DNA from: Parasedimentitalea denitrificans
GTDB lineage: Bacteria > Pseudomonadota > Alphaproteobacteria > Rhodobacterales > Rhodobacteraceae
Direction of reading: 5' to 3'
Assembly (NCBI RefSeq): GCF_011813015.1
Contig: NZ_QHLQ01000011.1
Location: forward strand, 1 to 64,000
Length of the DNA stretch: 64,000 nucleotides
The translations under genes and the position numbers were made by a program. Each line of letters begins with the position of its first letter. Positions within the stretch are counted from its first letter, which is position 1. Below are positions 46,188 to 56,305 of this stretch, one piece after another. Under the pieces are notes generated by a model that saw nothing but the letters and a program-made list of their open reading frames with translations, had not been told where the DNA came from and searched no databases.

Positions 46188-47816
46188 ATGAACATAATTG
46201 AAATGGAGGTCGTTTTGCACAAGCTGCTGGATACTCTTAAAAAGCATAAGACGCCGATTTTTATCGCCCTCACCACTGCGCTGACGTTTTCCCTCAGTGC
46301 CGAATATGAGCTGCTGGAATGGTTCTATGAATATAGCCGTGCGCATGAAGACTGGGAGCTGGACGAGCTCGCCATACTTGTACTGAATGCAGTTGTCGGT
46401 CTGACATGGTTCCTGATTGTAAAGTCACGCCAGCTGATCCGCGCCGTTCGTGAACGTGACAAGGCCGAGCAGGCCGCGCAAAAAATTGCCCGCCATGACG
46501 CCCTGACAGGTTTGGCAAATCGTCGTGCTTTTTCTGATCATATCGATGAATTGACTGCTCCTGAAAATGGCGAAGACGGCATCATGGTGATGATGTTGGA
46601 TCTGGACCGGTTCAAGGCGGTCAACGATCTGCATGGTCACGCTGGTGGCGACTATGTTCTGACCGAGGTCGCTAAGCGTATCAACGCGATGATCGAAGAT
46701 GGCGACTTTGTTGCCCGTCTGGGTGGTGATGAATTTGCGATCACCTTGGCCCCCGGTTCAACGGTTGAACATGCGGAACGTACAGCACGCCGTTTGCTGA
46801 CAGCTGTTGGCAAACCTTTCCGGATTGACGGTAAAAATGTCCTGGTAGGAACAAGCATCGGAATTTCCCGGGTTGTTCTGGGGCAGGGCGTATCCGAGGC
46901 GCTGCAACTGGCAGATCAGGCGCTGTATTCTGCCAAGAAAGCGGGTCGTGGTCAGTTTGCGTGGTACGATGCCGAGCTGGATGAACTTGCCAAAGAACGC
47001 CGACAGCTGGAGCAGGACTTGCGTCTTGCAGTGCGCAACAAGGAAATTGTCCCGTATTTCCAGCCAGTGTTCGACATGGCCACAGACAAGCTGGGTGGGT
47101 TTGAGGCGCTGGCGCGCTGGAAACATCCAGAACGCGGAATGGTCTCACCCGAGATCTTTATCGAAATCGCCGAGGATATTGGTCTGATTTCCGAGTTGGG
47201 TTGGAGCATGTTGGAAAAGGCCTGTAAGGCTGCCTGCCACTGGGATTCATCGTTGAAAGTTGCTGTGAACTTCTCGCCCATTCAGTTCCGTGATCCGAAC
47301 CTAGTCGATATGGTGGAGAAAATTCTGCGCGAGACTGGTTTTGACCCTCTGCGGTTGGAAGTAGAGATCACTGAAAGCGCGATTATGTTGGACTTTGATC
47401 TGGCTAAGGCCTCAATCGAGCGACTGCGTGACTTGGGTGTTTCACTGGCCTTGGATGATTTCGGCACTGGTTTCTCGTCCCTGTCGAACCTGCGGACGCT
47501 GCCGTTTGACCGCCTCAAAATCGACCGTAGCTTTGTTTCGAATATCAATGACTGCCCTGAGAACCAGAAAATCGTCGCTGGTATTCTAGCGATGGCGCAT
47601 GGGCTGGAGTTGGATGTGACAGCTGAGGGCATCGAAAGTGAGCTGGACCATGACTATCTGTGTGCTCGTGATTGTCAGCTGGGGCAGGGTTTCCACTATG
47701 CTAAACCACTAGCGGTGGAAGAGGTTGACTGGATGCTGGAAACCAAATGGTCGAACCTAGATCGCAACGAGGATCAAGAGGTTATCGAACCGGTTCAATT
47801 GCCTAAAACCGCTTGA
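46188..47816 (+). CDS. Membrane GGDEF/EAL protein
   Basis: A 542-residue cyclic-di-GMP enzyme. Two N-terminal membrane segments (about 22-38 and 60-78) anchor it, with a short loop between. The GGDEF domain has an intact active site, RLGGDEF (179-183), and no RxxD inhibition site. The EAL domain has GFEALARWKHPE (306-308), the Asn in VAVNFSP, the catalytic Glu in ITESAIM, DDFGTGFSSL and LKIDRSFV, so it should be able to hydrolyse c-di-GMP. Both halves look competent; the net direction cannot be told. The ATG at 46188 lacks a strong ribosome site; an ATG at 46203 is an alternative. Confidence 0.92.
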   Translation: MNIIEMEVVLHKLLDTLKKHKTPIFIALTTALTFSLSAEYELLEWFYEYSRAHEDWELDELAILVLNAVVGLTWFLIVKSRQLIRAVRERDKAEQAAQKIARHDALTGLANRRAFSDHIDELTAPENGEDGIMVMMLDLDRFKAVNDLHGHAGGDYVLTEVAKRINAMIEDGDFVARLGGDEFAITLAPGSTVEHAERTARRLLTAVGKPFRIDGKNVLVGTSIGISRVVLGQGVSEALQLADQALYSAKKAGRGQFAWYDAELDELAKERRQLEQDLRLAVRNKEIVPYFQPVFDMATDKLGGFEALARWKHPERGMVSPEIFIEIAEDIGLISELGWSMLEKACKAACHWDSSLKVAVNFSPIQFRDPNLVDMVEKILRETGFDPLRLEVEITESAIMLDFDLAKASIERLRDLGVSLALDDFGTGFSSLSNLRTLPFDRLKIDRSFVSNINDCPENQKIVAGILAMAHGLELDVTAEGIESELDHDYLCARDCQLGQGFHYAKPLAVEEVDWMLETKWSNLDRNEDQEVIEPVQLPKTA

Positions 47817-47873
47817 AAGCGATATGATTTTAAAGACTTTAGCCTAAGTCAAATTGACTAGGTCACCAAAAAA

Positions 47874-47896
47874 GGCGCCCCATGGGCGCCTTTTTT
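47874..47896. terminator. Bidirectional terminator
   Basis: GGCGCCC (47874-47880) and GGGCGCC (47884-47890), with A6 on the left and T6 on the right. It lies between the converging GGDEF/EAL (+) and ankyrin (-) genes and can end both transcripts. Confidence 0.9.
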
Positions 47897-47920
47897 ATGG
47901 TTGTCTGAAGGAGTGCGAGG

Positions 47921-48478
47921 CTACGGTTTGGCTGCTTCTTCTAGCACATCAAACTCAGGGGTGTCCTTCATCCGCGCGTTGGTCGTTGCAAGATCAAACG
48001 GAGATTCTCCCATTTCGTTTGTCAGAGATGCATCGGCGCCGGCCTCTATCAGGACACGAATGTTTTCGGGTGATCCGAACTTGGCTGCGCCATGTAGCGG
48101 AGTCCAATCACTTGCGGTTCTTCCGTTCACGTCCGCCCCAGCCTGAATGAACAAGGTGACGATTTCCGGGCTGGCGGTTGCGGAAGTAAAGTGAAACGCT
48201 GAGCGGCCCAGATCGTCCTTGGCGTTCACATCCCCACCCGCTGCAATCAGTACATCGACGATATCGGGGCTGGCCTGGGCAACCCAATGAAGCGGAGTTT
48301 TGCCTGCGGAATCCGTGGCTGTAACCAAGGCGCCCTGGTCCAGCATTTGCTGGACTGTATCAACAGTTGCGGTTTGATAGAAGCTCGCCTGGCACAGGTC
48401 TGTGCAGTCTTGATCAGCCAAGGCCAGGGATGCCGCCATAGCCAGCGCAGATACGCATCCCAATAGAAATCTACTCAT
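47921..48478 (-). CDS. Exported ankyrin-repeat protein, short
   Basis: A 185-residue protein with a signal peptide (cleavage near ALA-DQ) and four ankyrin repeats: GKTPLHWVAQASPDIVDVLI, GRSAFHFTSATASPEIVTLF, DWTPLHGAAKFGSPENIRVL and GESPFDLATTNARM. Two Cys near the start of the mature protein (DQDCTDLCQASF) probably form a disulfide. Exported ankyrin proteins are protein-binding scaffolds in the periplasm; no partner is named by the sequence. Mn-PPase lies upstream on the same strand and a longer ankyrin protein beyond it. A second G-C hairpin (48601-48617) and the bidirectional terminator bracket this gene. Confidence 0.85.
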   Translation of the reverse strand: MSRFLLGCVSALAMAASLALADQDCTDLCQASFYQTATVDTVQQMLDQGALVTATDSAGKTPLHWVAQASPDIVDVLIAAGGDVNAKDDLGRSAFHFTSATASPEIVTLFIQAGADVNGRTASDWTPLHGAAKFGSPENIRVLIEAGADASLTNEMGESPFDLATTNARMKDTPEFDVLEEAAKP

Positions 48479-48595
48479 CAGATCATCCTCTCAAATATGA
48501 TTGCCCAAAATAGCCGGGCTTGCGCATATTTTAATCTTGGAGGTTCCGAGCTGGCAATGAGTTTGTGAGGGGACTATCCCGCGCCCCCAGAATAG

Positions 48596-48620
48596 AAAAA
48601 GGCGCCACATGGGCGCCTTT
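48596..48620 (-). terminator. Terminator of ppaC
   Basis: GGCGCC (48601-48606) and GGCGCC (48612-48617) with five A on the left, which read as T5 on the minus strand. It follows the ppaC stop codon by about 30 bases. Its sequence is nearly the same as the terminator at 47874. Confidence 0.85.
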
Positions 48621-48645
48621 CCTGTTTGCGATGCCTGAGCAGGTA

Positions 48646-49569
48646 TCAGACCTTCAGGTTTGGAATGATCTGCTTTTTGCGGCTCATCACGCCGGGCAGG
48701 ACAACAGTGTCGCCGTCGACTGATGCACCAAAGCTCTTCTCGGCGACTGTCTTAACCAGATCGTTAGGCACCAGCAGGGTGGCCTCTTCGTTCAGGATGT
48801 CGATGACAAACAGCAGAACCTGCTCAACACCATCCTCAGAAGCAACGGTTTTCATGCTCTCTACCAGGCTGGCCTTGCGGTCCAGCACTACGCCGGGTGC
48901 GGTGGTTTCCAGCACAGACACACGGAACTTGGTGCCGTCCACGGCGTATTCTTTGGAATCCATGCGCAGCAGTTCGGCATCTGTGAACGATGAGACGTCT
49001 GATTTCGCAGCAAACATCTCGGCAGCGTATTCGGCGATGTCGAGATCCAGATCAGCGGCCAGCGTTTCGGCTGTGGCGCGGTCATGGTCGGTGGTGGTAG
49101 GCGAGCGGAATTCCAGCGTGTCGGACAGGATGCAGGTCAGGGCAGCGGCCATGATCTCTTTTGGCATCTTGGCCGCATCAGCGCCGATCAGGTCCAGCAT
49201 GATAGTGGCTGTACAGGCCAGCGGACGGATGGTGATGTCGATCGGGCCTTTGGTTTCCAGGCCGCCAACCAGTTTGTGGTGGTCGATGATCGCCTGAACG
49301 TCGGCACCATTGATGTTGGCGGGAAGCTCGGCCGGGTTGTTGGTGTCAACGATGACCACTGGCTGATCGTCTGCAACATCTGCGATGATTTCTGGTTTAT
49401 CCAGGTTCCAACGATCCAGCATGAACAGCGCTTCGGTGTTTGGCTCACCCAGCAGTTTTGGCTCGGCGGCGACGCCTTTGATCTCGTTCAGGTACCAGGC
49501 CCAGACGATGGGCGAACCGGTGGAGTCTGTGTCGGGAGATTTATGTCCAAAAATCTGGATGGTCATCAT
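48646..49569 (-). CDS. ppaC: Manganese-dependent inorganic pyrophosphatase
   Basis: The 307-residue family-II (DHH-type) pyrophosphatase that hydrolyses PPi to two phosphates. The opening IQIFGHKSPDTDSTGSPIVW (metal-binding H-x-x-x-D-x-D), VIVDTNNPAEL and AIIDHHKLVG (DHH) are complete, and the C-terminal DHHA2 domain (SRKKQIIPNL end, arginine cluster) is present. Length is typical. A start three bases later (ATG at 49566) is equally possible. It sits between two ankyrin genes on the same strand. Most relatives in this group use family-I PPase, so this choice is worth noting. Confidence 0.93.
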   Translation of the reverse strand: MMTIQIFGHKSPDTDSTGSPIVWAWYLNEIKGVAAEPKLLGEPNTEALFMLDRWNLDKPEIIADVADDQPVVIVDTNNPAELPANINGADVQAIIDHHKLVGGLETKGPIDITIRPLACTATIMLDLIGADAAKMPKEIMAAALTCILSDTLEFRSPTTTDHDRATAETLAADLDLDIAEYAAEMFAAKSDVSSFTDAELLRMDSKEYAVDGTKFRVSVLETTAPGVVLDRKASLVESMKTVASEDGVEQVLLFVIDILNEEATLLVPNDLVKTVAEKSFGASVDGDTVVLPGVMSRKKQIIPNLKV

Positions 49570-49695
49570 GCGATCCTAATAACAACGGGGAGTTTGAGCG
49601 CCTTATAGCAGGGTGGACAGACATGTCACCCCGCGACACTGCAATGCGGCAGTTAGTCCGGTATTCGCAGAGTGCATGGCGCAACTAGAGGGCTG

Positions 49696-51060
49696 TCACC
49701 TATAAGCTTCCAGTTTCTTCAGAACCGATTTCATGTGGGGTGGAATAGGTTTTTTACTAAACGTCATATAGCGGATGTATTGAGTATAGGCTGTGTCATC
49801 TGCTGCATTGCGCAGGTTCAACTGCGCATTGCTCTGGATGAGATATTTAGCGATCTTGGCGTTCCCCCGAAAAACGGCTTCGTGAAGGGGGGTATCACCT
49901 GAGCTGTTTGTTCGGTTGATCTGAGCTGAAGCGGAAATCAGGGTTCTGACAACTGACAGCGCATAGTCTTCGTCTTGGAGACCCGCCGCGCGGGTTAGCG
50001 GAGTTTCCCATTCCGGTTTACCAAGGGAATCATTTTTGGGCGCGCTGTGTCTGTTCACATCAGCCCCCTGCGAGGCAAGCCGGATAATGTCCTGTGCTGA
50101 CAATTCGACATCGATGGCCTCAACCAGCAGAGAGTTGCCTTTGGGGTCAGCTATTGTGAGTTTTCTCTCCATTATGAGCTCAAATAACTGGCGGTCCAGA
50201 TTGGGATAACTGTCTTTCAAGACCGAAAAAATCAGCTCGCCCTTATGTTCGGGCTTTTGAATGGCACCAGTATCCAGCATCGCTTTGATCAATTTGAGTG
50301 GCGGTCGGTCGTAGGCGCTTACAAACTGAGAAACATAACTGAATGCATCGTCGGGAGACATGCCATTCAGTGGGTCCACTCCTGCGTCGATGAGTAGGAG
50401 TGCGCGTTGGTATTCTTTAACGTTCAGGGCCAGAATAAACGCGGTGGATTCTTCGGGTGTTAGCCTGTCGGGATTGGCGCCAGCATCGATCAATGCTTTG
50501 GTGATTGCGGCATTGGAATTCAAAATAGACCACATTATCGGTGTGCCACTGAACTGATCCTCTGCCATTGCTTCTATGTCGGCACCAGCATCAACCAGCA
50601 GTCTGATATCCGCCGGTTTTGGGTTGTCCCTTGCTGCGAATAGCAAAGGGGTCCAGCCATCAGGCGTTTGAGCGTTCACATCAGCCCCAGCTTCGAGCAA
50701 GGCTGCTATGGAACGTGTTGATCCATTTCCAAAAGAGGCTTCTAACAGCGGTGTCTGTCCTAATTCGGATCTGTGTTCCACATCTGCGCCGGATTGAATG
50801 AGGTGCTCTACGATTGTTGAGGTCTTGCGGTAGTAGGCTGCAAGGTTCAGCGGCTGTGATCCGTCTTCGGATAATGCGTCGACGCCATACTGAGCAATGC
50901 AGGCCTTGATCGTTTCATCGCTGGCGTTCACCCAAAACTCCTCGGACTGAGCAGCCGTGTCGTTGGTAAACTGAAATCCAGTACAGGGGCTGTCACTGGC
51001 AGCGGCCTGTACTGCAAGCGATAGGTAAGCAGCGCATAAAAGAAGAGAAGTTTTAATCAC
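49696..51060 (-). CDS. Exported ankyrin-repeat protein, long
   Basis: A 454-residue exported protein with a signal peptide (cleavage near AAA-SD) and about ten ankyrin-like repeats through the mature part, including GSQPLNLAAYYRKT, LGQTPLLEASFGN, DGWTPLLFAARDNPK, GTPIMWSILNSN and SGDTPLHEAVFRGN, with a more degenerate middle (STAFILALNVKEYQRALL). One Cys pair (PCTGF, KACIAQ) lies near the N-terminus. It is probably a periplasmic binding scaffold. Its gene is on the same strand as ppaC and the shorter ankyrin protein. The number of repeats is estimated by eye. Confidence 0.82.
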   Translation of the reverse strand: MIKTSLLLCAAYLSLAVQAAASDSPCTGFQFTNDTAAQSEEFWVNASDETIKACIAQYGVDALSEDGSQPLNLAAYYRKTSTIVEHLIQSGADVEHRSELGQTPLLEASFGNGSTRSIAALLEAGADVNAQTPDGWTPLLFAARDNPKPADIRLLVDAGADIEAMAEDQFSGTPIMWSILNSNAAITKALIDAGANPDRLTPEESTAFILALNVKEYQRALLLIDAGVDPLNGMSPDDAFSYVSQFVSAYDRPPLKLIKAMLDTGAIQKPEHKGELIFSVLKDSYPNLDRQLFELIMERKLTIADPKGNSLLVEAIDVELSAQDIIRLASQGADVNRHSAPKNDSLGKPEWETPLTRAAGLQDEDYALSVVRTLISASAQINRTNSSGDTPLHEAVFRGNAKIAKYLIQSNAQLNLRNAADDTAYTQYIRYMTFSKKPIPPHMKSVLKKLEAYR

Positions 51061-51211
51061 GGAACATGACTTTCATCGTGCCTTCCGGTGGCTCAGCAGA
51101 AGGGGCGTTAGTGTTGATCGCAGGACGTTGCGCAAGAATGTTGCCTTTGGTCAAGGGGGCAGGTCGAATTGGGAGTGTTACACCGAGCTGCATCTGGATA
51201 GGGTGCCGATT

Positions 51212-51889
51212 ATGGACCGAGAAGATCAATTATACCCGCCGATCAAGGCATTGCTGGAACGTCAGGGCTATACCGTCAAAGGTGAGGTCGGCGCCGCAGA
51301 TGTAGTGGCGCGGCGCGGGGATGAGGACCCGGTGATCGTCGAGCTGAAGCTGCGGTTTTCACTGTCGCTGTTCCATCAGGCCATCACCCGACTGTCGGTG
51401 ACGGATCAGGTATATATCGCGGTGCCCAAGCCAAAGGGTAAACAGGCGCGACGAATGCTGAAAGACAATCTGGCGATGTCGCGGCGGTTGGGGTTGGGCC
51501 TGATCACCGTGCTGTCTGATGGCCGAGCTGAGGTGCAATGTGACCCCGGCCCCTATGCGCCGCGCAAGTCCAAAAAGAAACAGACCCGCCTGCTGCGTGA
51601 ATTTGACCGGTTGCAGGGCGACCCCAATGCTGGCGGTGCGACGCGTCATGGGATTGTCACAGGGTACCGCCAAGATGCCCTGCGCTGTGCGGCTTTTTTG
51701 GCAGAAAACAGCCCATCACGGGGCAGGGATGTCGCATCGGCCACCGGTGTTGCCAAGGCAACAGGGTTAATGCGTGACAACCATTATGGTTGGTTTGAGA
51801 AGGTCGAAACCGGCGTATATGCGCTGACTGAACAGGGCTCAGAGGGTTTAAAACACTGGGCATACAGCTGGGATGGGGCCAAGCCGTAA
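51212..51889 (+). CDS. DUF2161 nuclease-fold protein
   Basis: A 225-residue protein of the DUF2161 family. Residues about 20-45 carry GEVGAADVVARRGDEDPVIVELKL, a PD-(D/E)xK core (D in the first strand, E-x-K in the second), so it may be a phosphodiesterase. A C-terminal winged-helix-like part (RDVASATGVAKATGLMRDNHY) follows. The ATG at 51212 is chosen because the sequence from there, MDREDQLYPPIKALLERQGY, is the family's usual opening; the longer frame from 51128 has no ribosome site. The target is not known. It is divergent from the long ankyrin gene and precedes groSL on the same strand. Confidence 0.8.
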   Translation: MDREDQLYPPIKALLERQGYTVKGEVGAADVVARRGDEDPVIVELKLRFSLSLFHQAITRLSVTDQVYIAVPKPKGKQARRMLKDNLAMSRRLGLGLITVLSDGRAEVQCDPGPYAPRKSKKKQTRLLREFDRLQGDPNAGGATRHGIVTGYRQDALRCAAFLAENSPSRGRDVASATGVAKATGLMRDNHYGWFEKVETGVYALTEQGSEGLKHWAYSWDGAKP

Positions 51890-51908
51890 AAAAAAACCAT
51901 CGCGATAT

Positions 51909-51936
51909 TGACTCATGACAAGTCACTGCCTAGCTA
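51909..51936 (+). promoter_or_regulatory. Possible groSL promoter
   Basis: TTGACT (51909-51914), 16 bases, then TAGCTA (51931-51936), a plausible vegetative -35/-10 pair. It sits immediately before the CIRCE element, so HrcA bound to CIRCE would block it. Start of transcription not mapped. Confidence 0.6.
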
Positions 51937-51943
51937 TCCCTCG

Positions 51944-51970
51944 TTAGCACTCGCTTGGTGTGAGTGATAA
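51944..51970. promoter_or_regulatory. CIRCE element (HrcA operator)
   Basis: TTAGCACTC-N9-GAGTGATAA, matching the CIRCE consensus TTAGCACTC-N9-GAGTGCTAA at all but one position. It lies 64 bases ahead of groS and marks the operon as repressed by HrcA until heat or misfolding stress titrates the repressor. No hrcA gene is present in this window. Confidence 0.95.
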
Positions 51971-52034
51971 CGGTCCCGACATTACCGACGGGATCCTAAG
52001 GATAACAACCTTTGAGCCTTAAGGAGCATCAAAG

Positions 52035-52322
52035 ATGGCACTTAAACCGCTTCATGACCGCGTGCTGGTTCGCCGCACGGAAAGCGAAGAAAAAACAGCT
52101 GGTGGATTGATCATCCCTGAAAGCGCCAAAGAAAAGCCAAGCGAAGGCCAAGTTGTCTCGACTGGTGAAGGCGCCCGCAAAGACAGCGGTGAGCTGATCG
52201 CAATGGCTGTAAAAGCTGGCGACACCATCCTGTTCGGCAAATGGTCCGGCACCGAAGTCACCGTCGACGGCGAAGAGCTGTTGATGATGAAAGAAAGCGA
52301 CATCATGGGCATCATCGAGTAA
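52035..52322 (+). CDS. groS: Co-chaperonin GroES
   Basis: The 95-residue lid of the chaperonin. [22 protein letters not shown], the mobile loop [14 protein letters not shown] and the C-terminal [16 protein letters not shown] are intact. AAGGAG precedes the ATG. A CIRCE element and promoter lie upstream. It is followed by groL after 62 bases; the two are co-transcribed. Confidence 0.98.
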   Translation: MALKPLHDRVLVRRTESEEKTAGGLIIPESAKEKPSEGQVVSTGEGARKDSGELIAMAVKAGDTILFGKWSGTEVTVDGEELLMMKESDIMGIIE

Positions 52323-52354
52323 GCCCACCGGCTTCTCTGATCCCAATTCGCTAA

Positions 52355-54037
<1,683 letters not shown>

Positions 54038-54100
54038 TCACAGGTCCTTTGGACTTGTGATGCCCGCAAGGGACATCGCGCCATCCTACCGGATGAATTT

Positions 54101-54127
54101 GGGGCTGCCTTCGGGCGGCCCCTTTTT
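54101..54127 (+). terminator. Terminator of groSL
   Basis: GGGGCTGCC, TTCG loop, GGCGGCCCC, then TTTTTG: a nine-base-pair stem (one G-U) in the 64-128 bases after groL. Confidence 0.9.
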
Positions 54128-54229
54128 GTTTAAGGTCCGTCTTGCGGGCCTGCCTTCGGCGAGAGTATTTTTAGCAAAAAGAAACGTTGTCGATGCCCAA
54201 GTTGAAACCTGGGTCAGAACTCGCTTTGC

Positions 54230-54520
54230 TCACAGATAAGCATCAAGTGTCTGTTGGGCAGGTGCTTGTGATCGGAAAGACAACCCGATGCGGTTGCCGC
54301 GTTTCCAGCGGACACTGACATCAAATACACCAATCTCTCGGATTGAAATCGACTGGATCGTTGCTGGGTTCAGCCATTGTGAGCCGCTAGGCAGATCAAT
54401 TCCGACACCCTTTTGGCTGATATTGAATGTCTCGGCTGCCAAGTTTCCGCTGGGGTAATGTAGCGTGCAGGACGTTCTGAGGGGGATACGTGTCTCTTCT
54501 TCAATGGGCATTTGGGACAT
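54230..54520 (-). CDS. PilZ-domain protein
   Basis: A 96-residue single-domain protein with the PilZ order: a basic opening (EEETRIPLRTSC, with an R-x-x-x-R-like pair), then AETFNISQKGVGIDLP (the [D/N]-x-S-x-x-G motif) and the closing VRWKRGNRIGLSF. It is likely to bind cyclic di-GMP, though the R-x-x-x-R element is irregular, so an effector or degenerate role cannot be excluded. No output domain is attached; it probably acts on a partner. It is convergent with groL, across the terminator. Confidence 0.8.
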   Translation of the reverse strand: MSQMPIEEETRIPLRTSCTLHYPSGNLAAETFNISQKGVGIDLPSGSQWLNPATIQSISIREIGVFDVSVRWKRGNRIGLSFRSQAPAQQTLDAYL

Positions 54521-54727
54521 GGTTTCAGCTCACCTTACTCATCATCTTAACTGTGCGAGGCCGATGTCGCATCGCGGGTTTTGTGAATTGTAGGTTCGCC
54601 AATGCTAACAACTGATTATCAGGCGGTAAGATCATGGTGCGGTAAGGTATAGTTTGGGGCTCGCTATTCGCCCTGATCCATGGTTTCTGTGGCTCCTGAT
54701 TGAATGGCCTCTGTCAGAAAGAATAAA

Positions 54728-55348
54728 ATGCTGCAAGTTCTAGGGCGACCGAATTCCGTCAACGTTCAAAAGGTCATGTGGTGCACCGCTGAACTTGGAC
54801 TGGAGGTCGAGCGTACGGATATCGGTGGGGCATTTGGTGGCAATGATGGCGCTGAGTATCTGTCTAGAAACCCGAATGGTAAGATCCCAACCTTGATCGA
54901 CGGCGACTATGTGCTGTGGGAATCCAACGCCATTGTTCGCTACCTTTGCGATCAATATGAAAGTGGCAATTGGTGTCCGGACACTGCCCAAAAACGCGGC
55001 CATGCAAATATGTGGATGGATTGGTATCAAACCGCGTTGCACCGGCCGATGACGGTTTTGTTTTGGCAGTTGATCAGGACCAAACCAGAGAACCGGGATT
55101 TCGCAGCAACGGAGGCGGCGATTGGTGAGTGTGCAAATTTTTGGGCCATGCTGGACCAGCACCTGACAGAGAGACCATACATTCTGGGGGGCGAGCCCAC
55201 GATGGCAGACATCCCGCTTGGATGCGCGGCCTATCGCTGGCATTCGATGGGTTTTGAACGGCCTGATCTGCCTGCTTTGCGCACTTGGTGGGGCTGTATT
55301 TCGGAGCGGCCAGCGTACAAAGAACATGTGATGCTACCGCTCACATGA
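54728..55348 (+). CDS. Glutathione S-transferase
   Basis: A 206-residue GST. The thioredoxin-like N-terminal domain contains LGRPNSVNVQKVMW (active-site Ser/Asn region), SRNPNGKIPTLIDGDYVLWESNAIVRYL (the G-site and P-x-L-x-D/E-S-x-A-I block), and the helical C-terminal domain has RPYILGGEPTMADIPLG, the N-capping box. The ATG at 54728 is preferred over 54704 because it starts at the first strand; neither has a strong ribosome site. It stands alone. The electrophilic substrate is not known. Confidence 0.9.
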   Translation: MLQVLGRPNSVNVQKVMWCTAELGLEVERTDIGGAFGGNDGAEYLSRNPNGKIPTLIDGDYVLWESNAIVRYLCDQYESGNWCPDTAQKRGHANMWMDWYQTALHRPMTVLFWQLIRTKPENRDFAATEAAIGECANFWAMLDQHLTERPYILGGEPTMADIPLGCAAYRWHSMGFERPDLPALRTWWGCISERPAYKEHVMLPLT

Positions 55349-55389
55349 TAGATACAAGGATCAAGGCCTAAGAATAGGCGAAATCTAAA

Positions 55390-55914
55390 ATGGAGTTGGA
55401 AACCTTGTCGAAGCAGAAGGATCATTCGCCGTTAGTAGATCAACTTAGGCAGATTACCCCTGGGTTTCTTCCAAGTGATGTGTTTGACGCAGTCGCCCGG
55501 CTAGTCGTTACTCCGACCGTTGTATTTATTCCACTGTTTCAGCGCGAGAACCAAACACGGGTGGTGCTGACACGGCGCGAGCCTGATGACATTCACTATG
55601 CTGGCCTTTTGCATCCGCCGGGAAAAATCATGCTGGCCACGGACGAAAATCTGGACACCATCTTTAAACGGTTGATTGAAACCGAGTTGACTGACTTGAA
55701 AACTTACTCCTCTCCAGTTTTTGTCGCGCCTTTCTTTGAGCAAATCCTACGTGGTCGAGAGATTTCGCTGGTGTATTATTCTGAGATTGCAGATCCAGGT
55801 GACGTAATGGCGAGCTATGATTGTTGGGACTTGCCTGCTGATGTGATTGCGACGGATATTCCGCGTATTGAGAGCGCAGCCAGGGCCTTTGAGCAGTCAA
55901 ATGGAGGAAACTGA
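55390..55914 (+). CDS. Nudix-like protein
   Basis: A 174-residue protein whose central part is Nudix-like: VVFIPLFQRENQTRVVLTRR (strand block), then HPPGKIMLATDENLDTIFKRLIETELTD, where the normal Gx5Ex7REUxEExGU box is degenerate: Gly is present, but the REUxEE core reads KRLIETE. A C-terminal SLVYYSE strand follows. With the metal-binding Glu pattern incomplete the hydrolase activity is doubtful. No relation to its GST neighbour is evident beyond common direction. Confidence 0.6.
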   Translation: MELETLSKQKDHSPLVDQLRQITPGFLPSDVFDAVARLVVTPTVVFIPLFQRENQTRVVLTRREPDDIHYAGLLHPPGKIMLATDENLDTIFKRLIETELTDLKTYSSPVFVAPFFEQILRGREISLVYYSEIADPGDVMASYDCWDLPADVIATDIPRIESAARAFEQSNGGN

Positions 55915-56305
55915 CTGAGCTGATGTTCAGATAAGTGACTGCGCTGGGCGTCTGGCATGATGGGGGTGGCTCCGAGGTGGTGCTGGATGGCAACAGTCTT
56001 TGGCGCCAAGGTAATTATCCCTCTATAGTTGCGCCCAGATTGTGCTATTAGCAGCCCTGTGTTCAACCCATAGCCAGAGGAGGCGTTTCATGACCAATTT
56101 CGCAATATGCTATCGCCTCCAATTTCTGGGCTCTTGGCAGGTATCAGGCGCTGCGCGTACCTGCTGATTCAGCCTTTGGCGTGAACGCATTTCTTTAAAA
56201 CTGAAGTCTAACCGGGCCTGATCTTCGGCTATTTGCCGTTCCGTTGGTCCCCTTAATCCATCAACACTTACAGGAGTCCTCCGCTTATGCGGGGGTATAC
56301 CCATC
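55915..56305. other. Intergenic gap, possible tiny ORF
   Basis: About 390 bases between the Nudix-like gene and the DUF1127-like gene. A 25-codon ORF at 56090-56167 has a strong Shine-Dalgarno (AGAGGAGG) but no family; it is listed separately. Nothing else is recognisable. Confidence 0.4.
56090..56167 (+). CDS. Possible tiny peptide (25 aa)
   Basis: ATG at 56090 with AGAGGAGG seven bases upstream opens a 25-codon frame (MTNFAICYRLQFLGSWQVSG to ARTC). It lies 138 bases before the DUF1127-like gene and could be a leader or a decayed relative of that gene. The ribosome site is among the best in the window, but the short frame makes it uncertain. Confidence 0.35.
   Translation: MTNFAICYRLQFLGSWQVSGAARTC

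Noticed and set aside
54150..54185. CGAGAGTATTTTTAGCAAAAAG as a second dispersed repeat
   Set aside because: It resembles a short sequence I associate with Rhodobacteraceae intergenic regions, but only one copy is in the window, so repetition cannot be shown.
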